From CAG-791 sp963593905 (GTDB lineage: Bacteria > Bacillota > Clostridia > Lachnospirales > Lachnospiraceae): a DNA stretch of 64,000 nucleotides. The notes below the pieces were generated by a model. The model had not been told where the DNA came from. It made no database searches and saw only the letters and a program-made list of their open reading frames with translations. This document shows positions 42,201-50,284 of the stretch, piece after piece. Positions within the stretch are counted from its first letter, which is position 1. Each line of letters begins with the position of its first letter. Location of the stretch: assembly GCA_963593905.1 (NCBI GenBank), contig CAVBBL010000012.1, positions 1 through 64,000 on the forward strand, in the 5' to 3' direction. A program made the position numbers and the translations under genes.

Positions 42201-43787
42201 CAAAAGGTAGATAAGAAAGCCCTGCCCAAGCCGGAGGTAAAGAAGGCCGGCTACGAGGCACCCTCCAACAAGGCAGAGGAGGATTTCTGCAATATATTCA
42301 GCCAGATCCTTGGCGTGGAAAAGGTGGGCGTCGCCGACGATTTCTTTGAATTGGGAGGCAGCTCTATCAGCGCCATGCGTGTGGTGGTGGCTGCCAATCA
42401 GCTGGGGTATCCTATCGTTTATCAGAATGTCTTTGAAAATACGACGCCTCGGATGCTGGCGGCTTTCGCAGGCGGAGAAGATACGGCAGCAGCGGCTGCA
42501 ACAACAGCCGCAAAAGAGGAGACAGCGGCAGCGGAGATTATGGAAAGCGGCGATTCCTTCTACGGCATGAATACCACTGAGATCGGCCGGGACGGCTATG
42601 ATTATCACGCTATCAATGCCCTGCTCCGGGGTAACACCGTGGAAGCATTCCGCAATGGTGAGCAGCAGCCTTTGGGCGATGTACTGCTGTGCGGCGCCAC
42701 AGGCTACCTGGGAATCCATGTATTCAGGCAGCTGCTTGCAAAGACGGACAGCAGGATATACTGCCTGGTTCGTGCGAAGAAGGAGCAAAGTGCGAAGCAG
42801 CGTTTCCAGGAGCTTTTGCAATACTACTTTGGAGAGGATTTCGAGTCCCTCTTTGGCAGCCGGATTTTCCTGCTGGAGGGAGATGCCATGGAAGCCGCTG
42901 CATTGGCGGATTTCCATATGGATGCCCGGGAGATCACGGTCATCAACTGCGCAGCCAGTGTCAAGCATTTCGCAAAGGGAGATGAGATCGAGAGAGCAAA
43001 CTTAGGCATCGTGGAGAATCTGATCGACTGGTGTCAGAAAAATAAGGCAAGACTCGTCCATGTCTCCACAGAGAGTGTCTTCGGACATCCCACTGCAGGG
43101 GTACCCAGGGATGGACTAATCTATGATGAGCATATGCTCTACGTAGGACAGACTTATGAGGATAACCAATATGTGCGCTCTAAATTCCTGGCGGAGAGAC
43201 TGATTTATGAAAAGATCCTGACAGAGGATTTAAATGCCAAGGTGCTCAGGGCCGGTAATCTGGCACCCAGAGACAGCGACGGCCATTTCCAGATCAATGC
43301 AGGATCCAATAACTATATGAATACCTTAAAGGGCTTTGCTCTTCTGGGAATGGTGCCCTATGAGGCAGCGGTGACCAGCACGGAATTCTCTCCCATTGAT
43401 AAGGTGGCAGAGGCTGTGATCCTGCTAGGACAGACGCCCCGTGCCTGCGTATGCTTTATGATGAGCAATAACCACAGACCTCTGATGGGAGATGTCATTG
43501 ATGGCCTGCGGGATTGGGGCTATGAGATCCGCTATGCAGAAAACGAGGAATTTGCCAAGGCTCTGCAGAAAGCCTTGCAGGATCCGGCACTTTGCGATGC
43601 CATGAGACCCTTTATGGCCTACGCCATGAACGGACAGGAGGGCAAATCTTCTCTTGGTCTGGATGAGCTGAGTGTCTCCTATACCACCCAGATTCTGGCC
43701 AGGTATGGCTTTAGCTGGCCGGTATGCGGTGCAGAATATGAACGCCGCTTCCTGGATGCTATGCATGGATTTAAGGATGAGAAGTAA
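36228..43787 (+). CDS. NRPS, C-A-T-C-A-T-R (predicted acyl-dipeptide aldehyde synthetase)
   Basis: 2519 aa. C1 (about 1-430; ASHLIFDG, keeps the second His of HHxxxDG), A1 (430-930; YTSGSTGVPKG near 585, YGPTETTI), T1 (IGLTSINS near 970), a 65-residue Ser/Ala/Asp linker (about 1020-1085), C2 (1085-1510; VHHLAADG), A2 (1510-1990; YTSGSTGTPKG near 1667), T2 (LGGSSIS near 2041) and a terminal reductase (2140-2519; CGATGYLG, YVRSKFLAER). C1 at the N terminus suggests acylation of the first residue; R releases an aldehyde by NADPH. Codes read by eye against GrsA are DAATLGVICK (A1, hydrophobic or aromatic) and DVSLVGGCGK (A2, unassigned). The layout equals the gut Clostridia NRPS known to yield peptide aldehydes/pyrazinones that inhibit proteases. 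Confidence 0.92.
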   Translation: MKYTLLQNQLGIYGAEVLSKEDSDYNIEILTSLDPQIDPERLRAALDETVKAHPYVKSRLGYTAGQDVCLETHEEDAFEAKILDVPDIEDVREGLNHSYDFFKDRLFRAEIYRTPGGNYLYVNASHLIFDGWSYHVFFREVSRAYQGQVPLGEGEGIFALHRQEEEARSGAVFEEEKSWYLQEFAPYGETNSMPLPDRQQKEVRFKDRTLMIPVDESALEALAAKTHTTKSTIFMAAFALTLAKFSADDKVFFTTIYHGRCCEEVKNTLGMLVRTLPVGISLDGLGSTEALLGALRAQLIKTRESKAYAFTDLSRDLGVKSDILFAYQGDFHHCELETGDCTVPVDMMEKRSPGVVLSTQIFTKADGYEAFCTYPAHLYSDELIGHFLESFGYILGELLTRDRIEDIEICDEKQCATLDQFNPASFDADMGRQDILTPFKKNVENYPSMTALVYKEKQYTFKELDEITDRLGAVIYDEVRKADTEGQPVVSILISRNENMVIAPLAAMKAGCAYQPLDPAYPEERLNFMVKDAGAALVIEEPCYSQVLTEYTGSRLSTDAFEEIFEGEMPAVALPGISPEDGMVLLYTSGSTGVPKGVILEQRNIAAWCGWYERYLDLEPGDNLACYASFGFDAHMADIYPALTGAKTVHIIPEEIRLDLIALNQYFMDHNVRSTVITTAVAFQFASNIRKTSLKYLLTGGEKLASLEPPAEYTLINVYGPTETTICVTAKKVLEKENNIPIGAGYDINRLYVVDRYLHRLPAGAPGELLIAGPQVGRGYLNRPEKTAEVFITDPFQKEENELFRRCYRTGDIVRWRENGEIEFVGRRDHQVKIHGYRIELKEVESVIREFDGIEDATVQAFDDPNGGKFIAAYICAETPVDVEAMNAFIAERKPAYMVPYVTMQIDKIPYNVNQKVDKNALPRPELKAKTGSQNAAAAPLNILEQEIKALLTEILGAEEFGVADELTAIGLTSINSIKLATVLYNRYGITLNAFDLLDGATLQTIENAILMQWMKKDTTAEDAKEVSADEAFSGTASSDNAEVSDSDASDAVGGGGTADTAQKTASDSEKSKETAGKNISQNKYSAPLSFAQQGVYSECLANPESTFYNIPSCLTLPAGTKQEDAVKAVKQLAGAHPGLCSHFTADDTQTILQVTLTDYALEIPVLSMSEEELAVYKKEFVKPFDLEKGPLCRFALVQADALYLLMDVHHLAADGASVDLMLRELCKALDGEKISLESYTSFDFAREQHLEEENEKFFDQVMAGVDEASQLIPDVYEKDKSHTEGKVGAPVDLAMVNDYARSHGITPAAVYLAASFLAVGRYICEDHVAIATISSGRSNVRIAGTVGMFVNTLPLAAQLDPEEKAEDFIRRSAGLFTNVIRHENHPFAAIAAKYDFKPQISYAYQVGVLGQYETALGSLKTEDLSPDQAKLPISIQIFGEDGKQGMVQVNYDAALFSEAFAKGFARSIAVAAKQLMRLDKVGDVSLTEKEDWARLDSYNQPMRLDFDPQDSVVSKFKKIAAQFPDKEAAVYKEKSYTYQELDQATDRLAACIYEKVSKATGKQDLAEQVISVIISRSEHVFLLPLAILKTGCGYEPLDPSYPQERLNFMVQDAGASLLIAERELAPLVSEYQGEILYVDELDEAAVALTQYTLPAAPKAHDLMIMLYTSGSTGTPKGCQIEHGNMVAFAYGSNHEGFYTTDGRTASFASFGFDVCMSDTFCTLLNGATLCVIPEDVRMNLNALAAYFDEAGITQVLLTTQVGVQFVQNYPKMKTLRFLVMGGEKLPALDPSALNYTIINGYGPTENCCGVSLFPIRFWEPNVPIGKPMVTIAGYILDKSGHRLPAGAAGEFCLCGPQVTRGYLNRPDKTAEAYTKSPYNAFRMYHTGDIVRYREDGNVEFVGRKDGQVKIRGFRVETKEVEAVIREYPGIADATVQAYSYDNGGKYLAAFIVSRDKVEIESLNQFIKDRKPAYMVPLVTMQIDKIPLTVNQKVDKKALPKPEVKKAGYEAPSNKAEEDFCNIFSQILGVEKVGVADDFFELGGSSISAMRVVVAANQLGYPIVYQNVFENTTPRMLAAFAGGEDTAAAAATTAAKEETAAAEIMESGDSFYGMNTTEIGRDGYDYHAINALLRGNTVEAFRNGEQQPLGDVLLCGATGYLGIHVFRQLLAKTDSRIYCLVRAKKEQSAKQRFQELLQYYFGEDFESLFGSRIFLLEGDAMEAAALADFHMDAREITVINCAASVKHFAKGDEIERANLGIVENLIDWCQKNKARLVHVSTESVFGHPTAGVPRDGLIYDEHMLYVGQTYEDNQYVRSKFLAERLIYEKILTEDLNAKVLRAGNLAPRDSDGHFQINAGSNNYMNTLKGFALLGMVPYEAAVTSTEFSPIDKVAEAVILLGQTPRACVCFMMSNNHRPLMGDVIDGLRDWGYEIRYAENEEFAKALQKALQDPALCDAMRPFMAYAMNGQEGKSSLGLDELSVSYTTQILARYGFSWPVCGAEYERRFLDAMHGFKDEK

Positions 43788-43904
43788 ATTCGAATAACAG
43801 AATTACAGGACAGCTGCAGAAAGCAGAGACATATGCACATGCAGCTGCCCTTTGTGTATATAAGGACACACTGTCGCAGACAGGCAGCGACATGAGAGGT
43901 AACC

Positions 43905-46900
43905 ATGAAATTACTGTTCCACGAATATTTTTCCAAACTGGCAGAGAAAATGCCGGATCATCCGGCACTTTGCGATGAGCAGGGGACATTGACCTACCGG
44001 GAGGCCAACGAGCTGACCAATGATCTGGCGGCTTCTTTGAAAAAGGCAGGGCTGGAGGCCGGAGAGGCAGCGGCGGTCTTTGTTTCCAGGCAAAAGGAGA
44101 TACTCTTGGGAGCCATTGCCGTCATGAAGGCCGGCGGTATTTTCCTGCCTCTGGATGAAGGATATCCGGATGAGCGGCTCTCCTATATGATGGAGGATGC
44201 CGGTGCGCGCTTTGTACTGGCAGACCGCACCATGGCACAGCAGAGGAAAGAGGCTTTTGCAGGGCAGCGGGTCTTTTACTTTGATGAGGCGAAGGCATTG
44301 CCCTCTTTTACGCCGGAGCCAAGGTGCGCCGATGATCCGGTGATGATTCTCTATACCTCCGGTACCACAGGAAAGCCTAAGGGTGTGGTGCATCGCCACG
44401 CACTTTTGCAGAATGTCAATGATTGGATGGTCCGCCATGAGGACCTCGCCTTTACCGGGGACAGTCATATGGGCATCATGTCCGGCTTTACCTTTGTGGC
44501 CACCAATGTGTTTATGTTTGGCGCCCTGTCAGGAGGCGGGACAGTGCATATCGCCCCCAATGACGTGAAACAGAACACCGATGTACTTTATGCCTATATA
44601 AAGGAAAAGGGTATCACCCACATTTTCATGCCCTCCAGTCTGACAGCGGCCATGGCGGAGGAATATGATCTTAGCGGCATCACATTGTTTGCCGGGGGAG
44701 AGAAGCTGCGGAATTTTATCCCTCGCTCTCCGGAGACCAGAGTTTACAACATGTACGGCAGCACGGAGCTGGCCACGATCTTTTCCATTCGTGTGCAGGG
44801 CAATGAGACCATTATGCCCATCGGTTATCTGACCATAAGGGACCGCGCTCTGCTGATGGATGAGAATCTGCAGCCGGTAAAAGAGGGAGAGCCGGGTGAG
44901 CTTCTTCTTCATGATCCCCGGATGTCCCATCAATATCTGCATCTGCCGGAGCAGACGGCGGCTAAGTGGATCGAAATAGACGGTGAACTGTATTTCCGCA
45001 CCGGAGACCGAATGCGCCGGGACGAAAAGGGTATCTACTATATTCTGGGGCGCATGGACAATATGGTAAAGCTCCGAGGGTTTCGCATAGAGACCGGAGA
45101 GGTAGAAACCCAGGTGTCCAAGACCTTTGCGCAGCTGGGAATGCCGGCAGGACAGGTTGTGGTGGTATTGCGGACTGTCAACGGTATCGATCATTTGGCC
45201 TGTTACTATGAGTCGCCGGAGACCTTCGATGAGAAAAAAGTATCGGAGGCTCTTTCGAAATTCCTGCCCTCCTATATGATGCCGGATCTCTGGACCGCTG
45301 TGGAAGCTATGCCCCGTAATGCCAACGGCAAGGTGATTCGCGCAGAGCTGCCGGAGCCCTCCCTGCAGGTGCATTTCCTGGGAGCAATTTTCAGTGAAGC
45401 AGAGCTGCGGGTGGTGGAGGCTGCCGGAGCAGTGCTGCACTTAGAAGGTGCCATTGATCCGGATGAGAGCTTCGTGGGCCTGGGCGGTGATTCCCTTCGG
45501 GCTATGGAGCTGGCCTCCTTGCTGGGAGAGCAGGGCATCAGAATCAGCGGCGCAAAGATTCTGGCCCTTGATTCTCTTCGTGAGATTGCGGAGGCGGCGG
45601 AGATTCGTTATGAAAGACTCTGGACTGTGGAGGAATGCGAGGCGGTCAAATATGCTTACCTGGCACATGGAGAAAAAGTATGCCAGGTGCTTCCTCTAAC
45701 GGCGAAACAGGATGATCTGCTTTGTCAGCAGCTGATTCATCCGGACAGACTGGTATCCGACAACCGTTTTCTCTTTGTGCTGGAAAGCCGGTTAAAGGAA
45801 GAGGACCTGCGGCAGGTACTGGATGCTTTGTCAGGCGCTCACCCCGAGATGCGCGCTTCTGTAGCATGCCGGGATGTATCTATTTTCCAATGTGTGATCA
45901 CCGATCGTAAGATTCCCCTTGCGATGATTCGCAGCGAGGAGAAGGATGTAGCAGGGGCTTATGACAGACTGTGCCGGGAAGAGGAAACAAAGCCCTTTGA
46001 TCTGCAGTTCTCTCCCATGTTCCGGGTATCCTGTCTGGACCGATCGGATGCACCCTCCTGTCTGTTGGTGAGTGCCAATAAGGCGGCCTACGAGCTGCCG
46101 GTGCTGCGCCGGCTTTTTGTGCAGATGATGGAGCTGCTGCAGGGATTTTACCCCGGAGATCAGGAGATCGCCTCCTGGAAGGAACTTTTTGAGCAGGCAG
46201 TGCAGGCAGACGAGGAGGGAGTAGGAGAAGCGCAAAAGGAGGGACAAAGCCGGGAGAGCGAGGGAATGTCCCTGACCGGGCAGGAAGCGGATAAAGAGAT
46301 TTTCATCTATTCTGATAAGCCGGCAAAGAAGATTTTCTTTGTGCACACAGGCAATACCGGCAGCAGTGCCTACTATCAGCTGGCGCAGAGGATCCGGGAG
46401 GATTATTCCTTTGCGGTGGTGGAGCCCTATAATCTCTACCATAGGGAGGATATTCGCAACGGTATCGGGGAGATTGCTGCCAAATATATCGAGATTATAA
46501 AGAAATACCAGCCCCAGGGTCCCTATATCCTGGGTGGCTGGTGCTACGGCGGCGTGGTGGCCCATGAGATGGCCTGCCAGCTGGAAGTGCAGGGAGAGCA
46601 GGTGGAGCATCTGATTCTTTTGGATGCCCATGCCCTGGCCAGCGAGGAGATGAGGCAGCTGGCGGCGCCTATGCAGGCTGGAGTGGGCCGCAGCTATTTT
46701 GAAACCTGTCCTCTCTTTAAGGAGCTTCGGGAAAACGGCATGCTGGAGTCGGTGATCGAAAATGCCGCTCGGGTGACGAGAGACCTGAATGCCCATGTGC
46801 CGAAGATGTATCACGGGGAAGTGACCTACTTTAAGCCGGAGCACACCCCGGCAGCTGCCAGGGGAGATGCTTTGAAGTATTGGCAGGAGATGATGAAAAA

Positions 46901-47036
46901 GCAGGCGGGGAATTATGAAAATTACTGTGAGAAGGACAAGCTGACTGTGATTCTGACTCCCAGAGAGCACGATGAGATGATGGAGCCGGATGCTCTGGAT
47001 ATCATTGTGCCGAAGCTCTATGAAGTACTGAAATAA
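43905..47036 (+). CDS. NRPS-like protein A-T-C*-TE with unusual A and TE domains
   Basis: 1043 aa. A domain (1-510; YTSGTTGKPKG, MYGSTELAT), T (LGGDSLRAM near 525), a shortened condensation-like region (about 600-790) whose HHxxxDG position reads ANKAAYE, then a thioesterase (800-1043) with GGWCYGGVVAH, giving a Cys nucleophile near residue 880 instead of Ser. At the position equivalent to GrsA Asp235, which holds the alpha-amino group, this A domain has Val (GFTFVATN). The code read by eye is VAVFFGMTIK, so a non-amino acid such as a 2-oxo or aryl acid is a better substrate guess. GAGAGGTAACC gives a firm start. It is 117 bp after the first NRPS gene in the same operon. Confidence 0.85.
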   Translation: MKLLFHEYFSKLAEKMPDHPALCDEQGTLTYREANELTNDLAASLKKAGLEAGEAAAVFVSRQKEILLGAIAVMKAGGIFLPLDEGYPDERLSYMMEDAGARFVLADRTMAQQRKEAFAGQRVFYFDEAKALPSFTPEPRCADDPVMILYTSGTTGKPKGVVHRHALLQNVNDWMVRHEDLAFTGDSHMGIMSGFTFVATNVFMFGALSGGGTVHIAPNDVKQNTDVLYAYIKEKGITHIFMPSSLTAAMAEEYDLSGITLFAGGEKLRNFIPRSPETRVYNMYGSTELATIFSIRVQGNETIMPIGYLTIRDRALLMDENLQPVKEGEPGELLLHDPRMSHQYLHLPEQTAAKWIEIDGELYFRTGDRMRRDEKGIYYILGRMDNMVKLRGFRIETGEVETQVSKTFAQLGMPAGQVVVVLRTVNGIDHLACYYESPETFDEKKVSEALSKFLPSYMMPDLWTAVEAMPRNANGKVIRAELPEPSLQVHFLGAIFSEAELRVVEAAGAVLHLEGAIDPDESFVGLGGDSLRAMELASLLGEQGIRISGAKILALDSLREIAEAAEIRYERLWTVEECEAVKYAYLAHGEKVCQVLPLTAKQDDLLCQQLIHPDRLVSDNRFLFVLESRLKEEDLRQVLDALSGAHPEMRASVACRDVSIFQCVITDRKIPLAMIRSEEKDVAGAYDRLCREEETKPFDLQFSPMFRVSCLDRSDAPSCLLVSANKAAYELPVLRRLFVQMMELLQGFYPGDQEIASWKELFEQAVQADEEGVGEAQKEGQSRESEGMSLTGQEADKEIFIYSDKPAKKIFFVHTGNTGSSAYYQLAQRIREDYSFAVVEPYNLYHREDIRNGIGEIAAKYIEIIKKYQPQGPYILGGWCYGGVVAHEMACQLEVQGEQVEHLILLDAHALASEEMRQLAAPMQAGVGRSYFETCPLFKELRENGMLESVIENAARVTRDLNAHVPKMYHGEVTYFKPEHTPAAARGDALKYWQEMMKKQAGNYENYCEKDKLTVILTPREHDEMMEPDALDIIVPKLYEVLK

Positions 47037-47440
47037 CGGGAAATTCTGTTTGGGTAAACCAAAAGTATTGTCGCCCAAAAGCGCTGTCAAAAAAACGCTG
47101 TCAAAAAAGTGCTGCTACCAAAAAGCACTGCCACTCAAAAACACTAGGCGCTATCAAAAAAAACGCTGCTGCAAAAAGCACATTCGCCATATAAATTACA
47201 TGACGAATGTGCTTTTTCCCTGTGGCAGCGCCTAATGGGAGTAGGAACAGAATAAAAGTCTAATTCATTTACATTATATTAACACCTTTCGTATTATTCT
47301 TCTTAAAATCATGTTATTATTATAAAGTACGCCAGAAGCGTCTGCAGTTCAAAGTCGGACGGTTGTGAATGGTGTCCAGATTGGATGCGAACGTGCTGAT
47401 GTGCTGCAGCAAAAAGCTAGTAAAGGATTGATGATCAGAT
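47037..47440. other. Gene-free region after NRPS operon
   Basis: 404 bp. Repeated short A-rich units (GCTGTCAAAAAA, GCTGCTACCAAAAA) at 47090-47170 are followed by the terminator at 47173. Beyond it, the AT-rich stretch at 47240-47330 (TTATTATTATAAAG) likely contains the promoter for the next gene. No coding signal. Confidence 0.5.
47173..47217. terminator. Bidirectional terminator after NRPS operon
   Basis: A perfect 14-bp stem, AAAAAGCACATTCG with CGAATGTGCTTTTT, surrounds a 17-nt loop, with outer A and T runs on each side. Confidence 0.85.
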
Positions 47441-48442
47441 ATGAGTATAGCGAAACCGCTTGGCACCGCCATTCTGGAGCCGGCCGAGGTAAAGACAGAC
47501 CGCCGCAGAGCACGTCGATATGACCAGTGCGGTCTGGGGGAAAAGGCCATTTATATGGGAAGCACCATGCATCCTCGTCGGTACTATATCCCTTACGCCA
47601 GTGTGACCAATGTATTTAAGCGGGTAGGCGTGAGCAATCCGGAGGGGAAGGGCTTTTTGGCACCGGTACTCTTCGTGGTGGTTCGCTATGACGATGATAA
47701 AGAGCAGGCCTGCGCTTTCCGTTATCTGCAGGATGCGGATCGGATGCTGGATGATCTGGAGAAAAATCACCCGGAGATCAGCCTCCTCTCCCCGGAAGGT
47801 ATGGAGAGAGAGAGACAGCGGCAGGAGACCGAGGCAAGGATCCTGGCCAATGATCTGTCAGAGACCGCACAAAAGAGCAAACGTATCCTGGAGGATGCCA
47901 GATGGGAGATCCACAAGCGCCCCGGCCTCTATGAGCAGATGGCAGCCATGGCGAAATTAAAGCGCCATGCGGATCTGATGAAGCCCTGGATAAAATATGT
48001 GGCCATGGGCATGCTGCTGACAGGTGCGGCGGCAGCACTGGCCGGCATTGCAGTGATGCGAACAGCCAATAAAAGTGTGGGAGCAGTGCTGGCATTGGTG
48101 GGAATCATGTTGGTCTTTCTGGCCGTCAACAGCAGGGGATTGCCCAGCAGGCTGACAAACAGAAAGCTTCGGAATAAGGAATATGAGACCTCCGTGGAGG
48201 CCATGCAAAGATCGGTGAAACATCTGCATGACTTTCCTATTCCCTGTTATTATGCGCATCTTTATACTTTTGACAGGATGATACGGATTTTGCAGGAGGA
48301 GCGTGCCCAGACGGTGGAGGAGGCCTTAGAGGTCTTAAAGAGTGACCTGAAGGGGATGGATTCCTCTGTGGTACTCTCAAAGGAAGACTACCGGCAGGTA
48401 GTCGCTATTAAACCACTGTTTACTGTGCAGGACTACAGATAA
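47441..48442 (+). CDS. Unknown two-TM membrane protein (333 aa)
   Basis: Soluble N-terminal region of about 115 residues with a beta-rich, possibly PH-like character (GLGEKAIYMGSTMHPRRYYI). A coiled region (120-175) follows, then two adjacent membrane helices (about 183-235; MGMLLTGAAAALAGIAVM) and a helical C-terminal domain of 100 residues. No ribosome-site consensus is strong. Recognised only as a conserved Lachnospiraceae hypothetical type. No enzymatic motif. Position between the NRPS operon and CstA does not define its function. Confidence 0.8.
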   Translation: MSIAKPLGTAILEPAEVKTDRRRARRYDQCGLGEKAIYMGSTMHPRRYYIPYASVTNVFKRVGVSNPEGKGFLAPVLFVVVRYDDDKEQACAFRYLQDADRMLDDLEKNHPEISLLSPEGMERERQRQETEARILANDLSETAQKSKRILEDARWEIHKRPGLYEQMAAMAKLKRHADLMKPWIKYVAMGMLLTGAAAALAGIAVMRTANKSVGAVLALVGIMLVFLAVNSRGLPSRLTNRKLRNKEYETSVEAMQRSVKHLHDFPIPCYYAHLYTFDRMIRILQEERAQTVEEALEVLKSDLKGMDSSVVLSKEDYRQVVAIKPLFTVQDYR

Positions 48443-48529
48443 GGCCAATATCTGCAGTACCTGTTGGTAATATTTTTTTATGAGGACTGGTCACAGGTAC
48501 CCGATAAGAGTGACCAAAAAGGAGGAGAT

Positions 48530-50083
48530 ATGGCTACATTTATCATTGGCCTCGTGATCCTGATCGGCGGCGGATTGCTGTACGGTAAGTTTTGCGAGAA
48601 TGTCTTTGGACCGGACGACCGGGAGACCCCTGCGTATGCTAAGCAGGACGGTGTGGATTACGTCCCCATGAAGACATGGAAGAACAGTTTGATCAACCTG
48701 CTGAACATCGCAGGAACCGGACCGATTCTGGGACCCATTCAGGGTATCCTGTTTGGCCCCATCGCCTTTATTGCTATCCCCGTCGGTAATATCCTGGGCG
48801 GTTCCATGCACGATTTCTTCAGCGGCATGATCTGCACAAGGGACGGCGGCACACAGATGCCTGATCTCGTAAAGAACTACACCAACAAAGTGGTCTATGT
48901 TCTGTATGACATCTTTATCTGTATCCTGCTGCTTTTGGTAGGTGCTGTATTTATCTATACCCCCGGCGACATTGCGGCTACGCAGCTCTTTGGCTTCGGC
49001 GGCACGCCCCAGGAGATTTCCACCTGGATTATTTACAGCATTATCTTTGTGTATTACCTGATTGCAACCGTATTCCCTATTGATAAGATCATCGGACGGG
49101 TATACCCCATCTTCGGCCTGGTACTGGTTTTCTCCGCACTGGGAATTTTCGTGGCTATCTTTGCCAAGGGATATCCGCTGACCAACCTGTGGGATAGTTG
49201 GAATACTGTTGGTGTTTTTGCCGCAGACGGCGGCTTTGACTTCGGCGCTTATTTTGGTTCCGGTCCTTTTGCCGCAGACGGCAATCATTTCCTGCCCATC
49301 TTCTTCGTGACTGTGGCCTGTGGTATCCTTTCCGGTTTCCACAGCACCCAGACGGCACTGATTTCCCGTACTATCGAGTCTGAGAAGGACGGTCGTATGA
49401 CCTTCTTTAACATGATGGTGGCAGAGGGCTTTATCGCGATGTGCTGGGCAGCAGGTGCTATGGCCATGATCAACATGGGGGCATCCGCCGGCGGTATTAC
49501 TATGGTAGACGGTGCCTATAATGTGCTGAAGGACGGCGAACTGGTGGCAATATCCGCTACTTCTGTAGTAGGCGTGCTGTGCAAAAATGCGCTGGGCCCT
49601 GTAGGAGGCGTCATCGCCCTGATCGGTGTCATTGTGCTGCCGATCACTTCCGGTGATACTGCACTTCGCGCTCTGCGTCTGACACTGTCCGATTCCCTGC
49701 ACTTAAAGCAGGAGAATAATAAGCAGCGTATCGGCCTGGCTGTGCCGGTATTCGTATTGGTTTATGTCATCCTGATCTGGGCTAAGTTTGATTCCAACGG
49801 ATTCAATACGCTGTGGAGATACTTCGCATGGTCCAACCAGATGATCGCTCTGTTCGCACTGGCCGGTATTGCTGCCTGGATGTATAAAAACGGCAAGGCT
49901 AAATACATCTGGATGCCTATGATTCCCGGCGTATTCTACGCTTTTGTGACCTGCACATTTATCGTGAGCCAGAAGATCGGCTTTAACCTTCCCTGGACGA
50001 TTTCCTATGTGATCGGTGCAGCTTTTGCTATTTTCTATCTGATCGTAGTGATCATAAACGGCAAAAAGAAAGCAGCCGCTTAA
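48530..50083 (+). CDS. cstA: CstA-family transporter (carbon starvation protein)
   Basis: 517 aa, many TM helices with family motifs: FGPDDRETPAYAKQDGVDYVP, IAGTGPILGPIQGILFGP, and CGILSGFHSTQTALISRTIE. CstA/BtsT-type proteins import pyruvate or peptides in enterobacteria; substrate here is unknown. The protein is of the shorter Firmicutes type (enterobacterial CstA is about 700 aa). ATG 48530 overlaps AAAAAGGAGGAGAT; the longer frame is not supported. A terminator follows at 50183. Confidence 0.9.
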   Translation: MATFIIGLVILIGGGLLYGKFCENVFGPDDRETPAYAKQDGVDYVPMKTWKNSLINLLNIAGTGPILGPIQGILFGPIAFIAIPVGNILGGSMHDFFSGMICTRDGGTQMPDLVKNYTNKVVYVLYDIFICILLLLVGAVFIYTPGDIAATQLFGFGGTPQEISTWIIYSIIFVYYLIATVFPIDKIIGRVYPIFGLVLVFSALGIFVAIFAKGYPLTNLWDSWNTVGVFAADGGFDFGAYFGSGPFAADGNHFLPIFFVTVACGILSGFHSTQTALISRTIESEKDGRMTFFNMMVAEGFIAMCWAAGAMAMINMGASAGGITMVDGAYNVLKDGELVAISATSVVGVLCKNALGPVGGVIALIGVIVLPITSGDTALRALRLTLSDSLHLKQENNKQRIGLAVPVFVLVYVILIWAKFDSNGFNTLWRYFAWSNQMIALFALAGIAAWMYKNGKAKYIWMPMIPGVFYAFVTCTFIVSQKIGFNLPWTISYVIGAAFAIFYLIVVIINGKKKAAA

Positions 50084-50182
50084 AGAAGATCAGTCATAAG
50101 AAGAATGTGAAAATTGGCCGGATCCGGCTGCTGTATCCTGGGGATTAGGATGGCACCGATTACAGAAAAATGACTGACAACC

Positions 50183-50220
50183 AAAAAGACCGTCGGATCG
50201 GGTACATCCGGCGGCCTTTT
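50183..50220 (+). terminator. Intrinsic terminator of cstA
   Basis: AAAAGACCGTCGGAT pairs with ATCCGGCGGCCTTTT (two G-U) around a 7-nt loop, ending in T residues. Confidence 0.85.
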
Positions 50221-50249
50221 ACATTTGCGCAAAGGGTGAACTCTCTTTG

Positions 50250-50284
50250 TGATGCTGCCATAATTACAGCATAGAAAGGAAACC
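50250..50284 (+). promoter_or_regulatory. Short leader hairpin before MoxR gene
   Basis: ATGCTG/CAGCAT pairs around CCATAATTA, then AGAAAGGAAACC and the start codon. It looks like a reduced a2 module with ribosome site. Confidence 0.4.

Noticed and set aside
43800..43900. Palindromic GCAGCTGC segments between the two synthetase genes as a terminator
   Set aside because: No T run follows and the two genes look cotranscribed. It may only be a weak hairpin.
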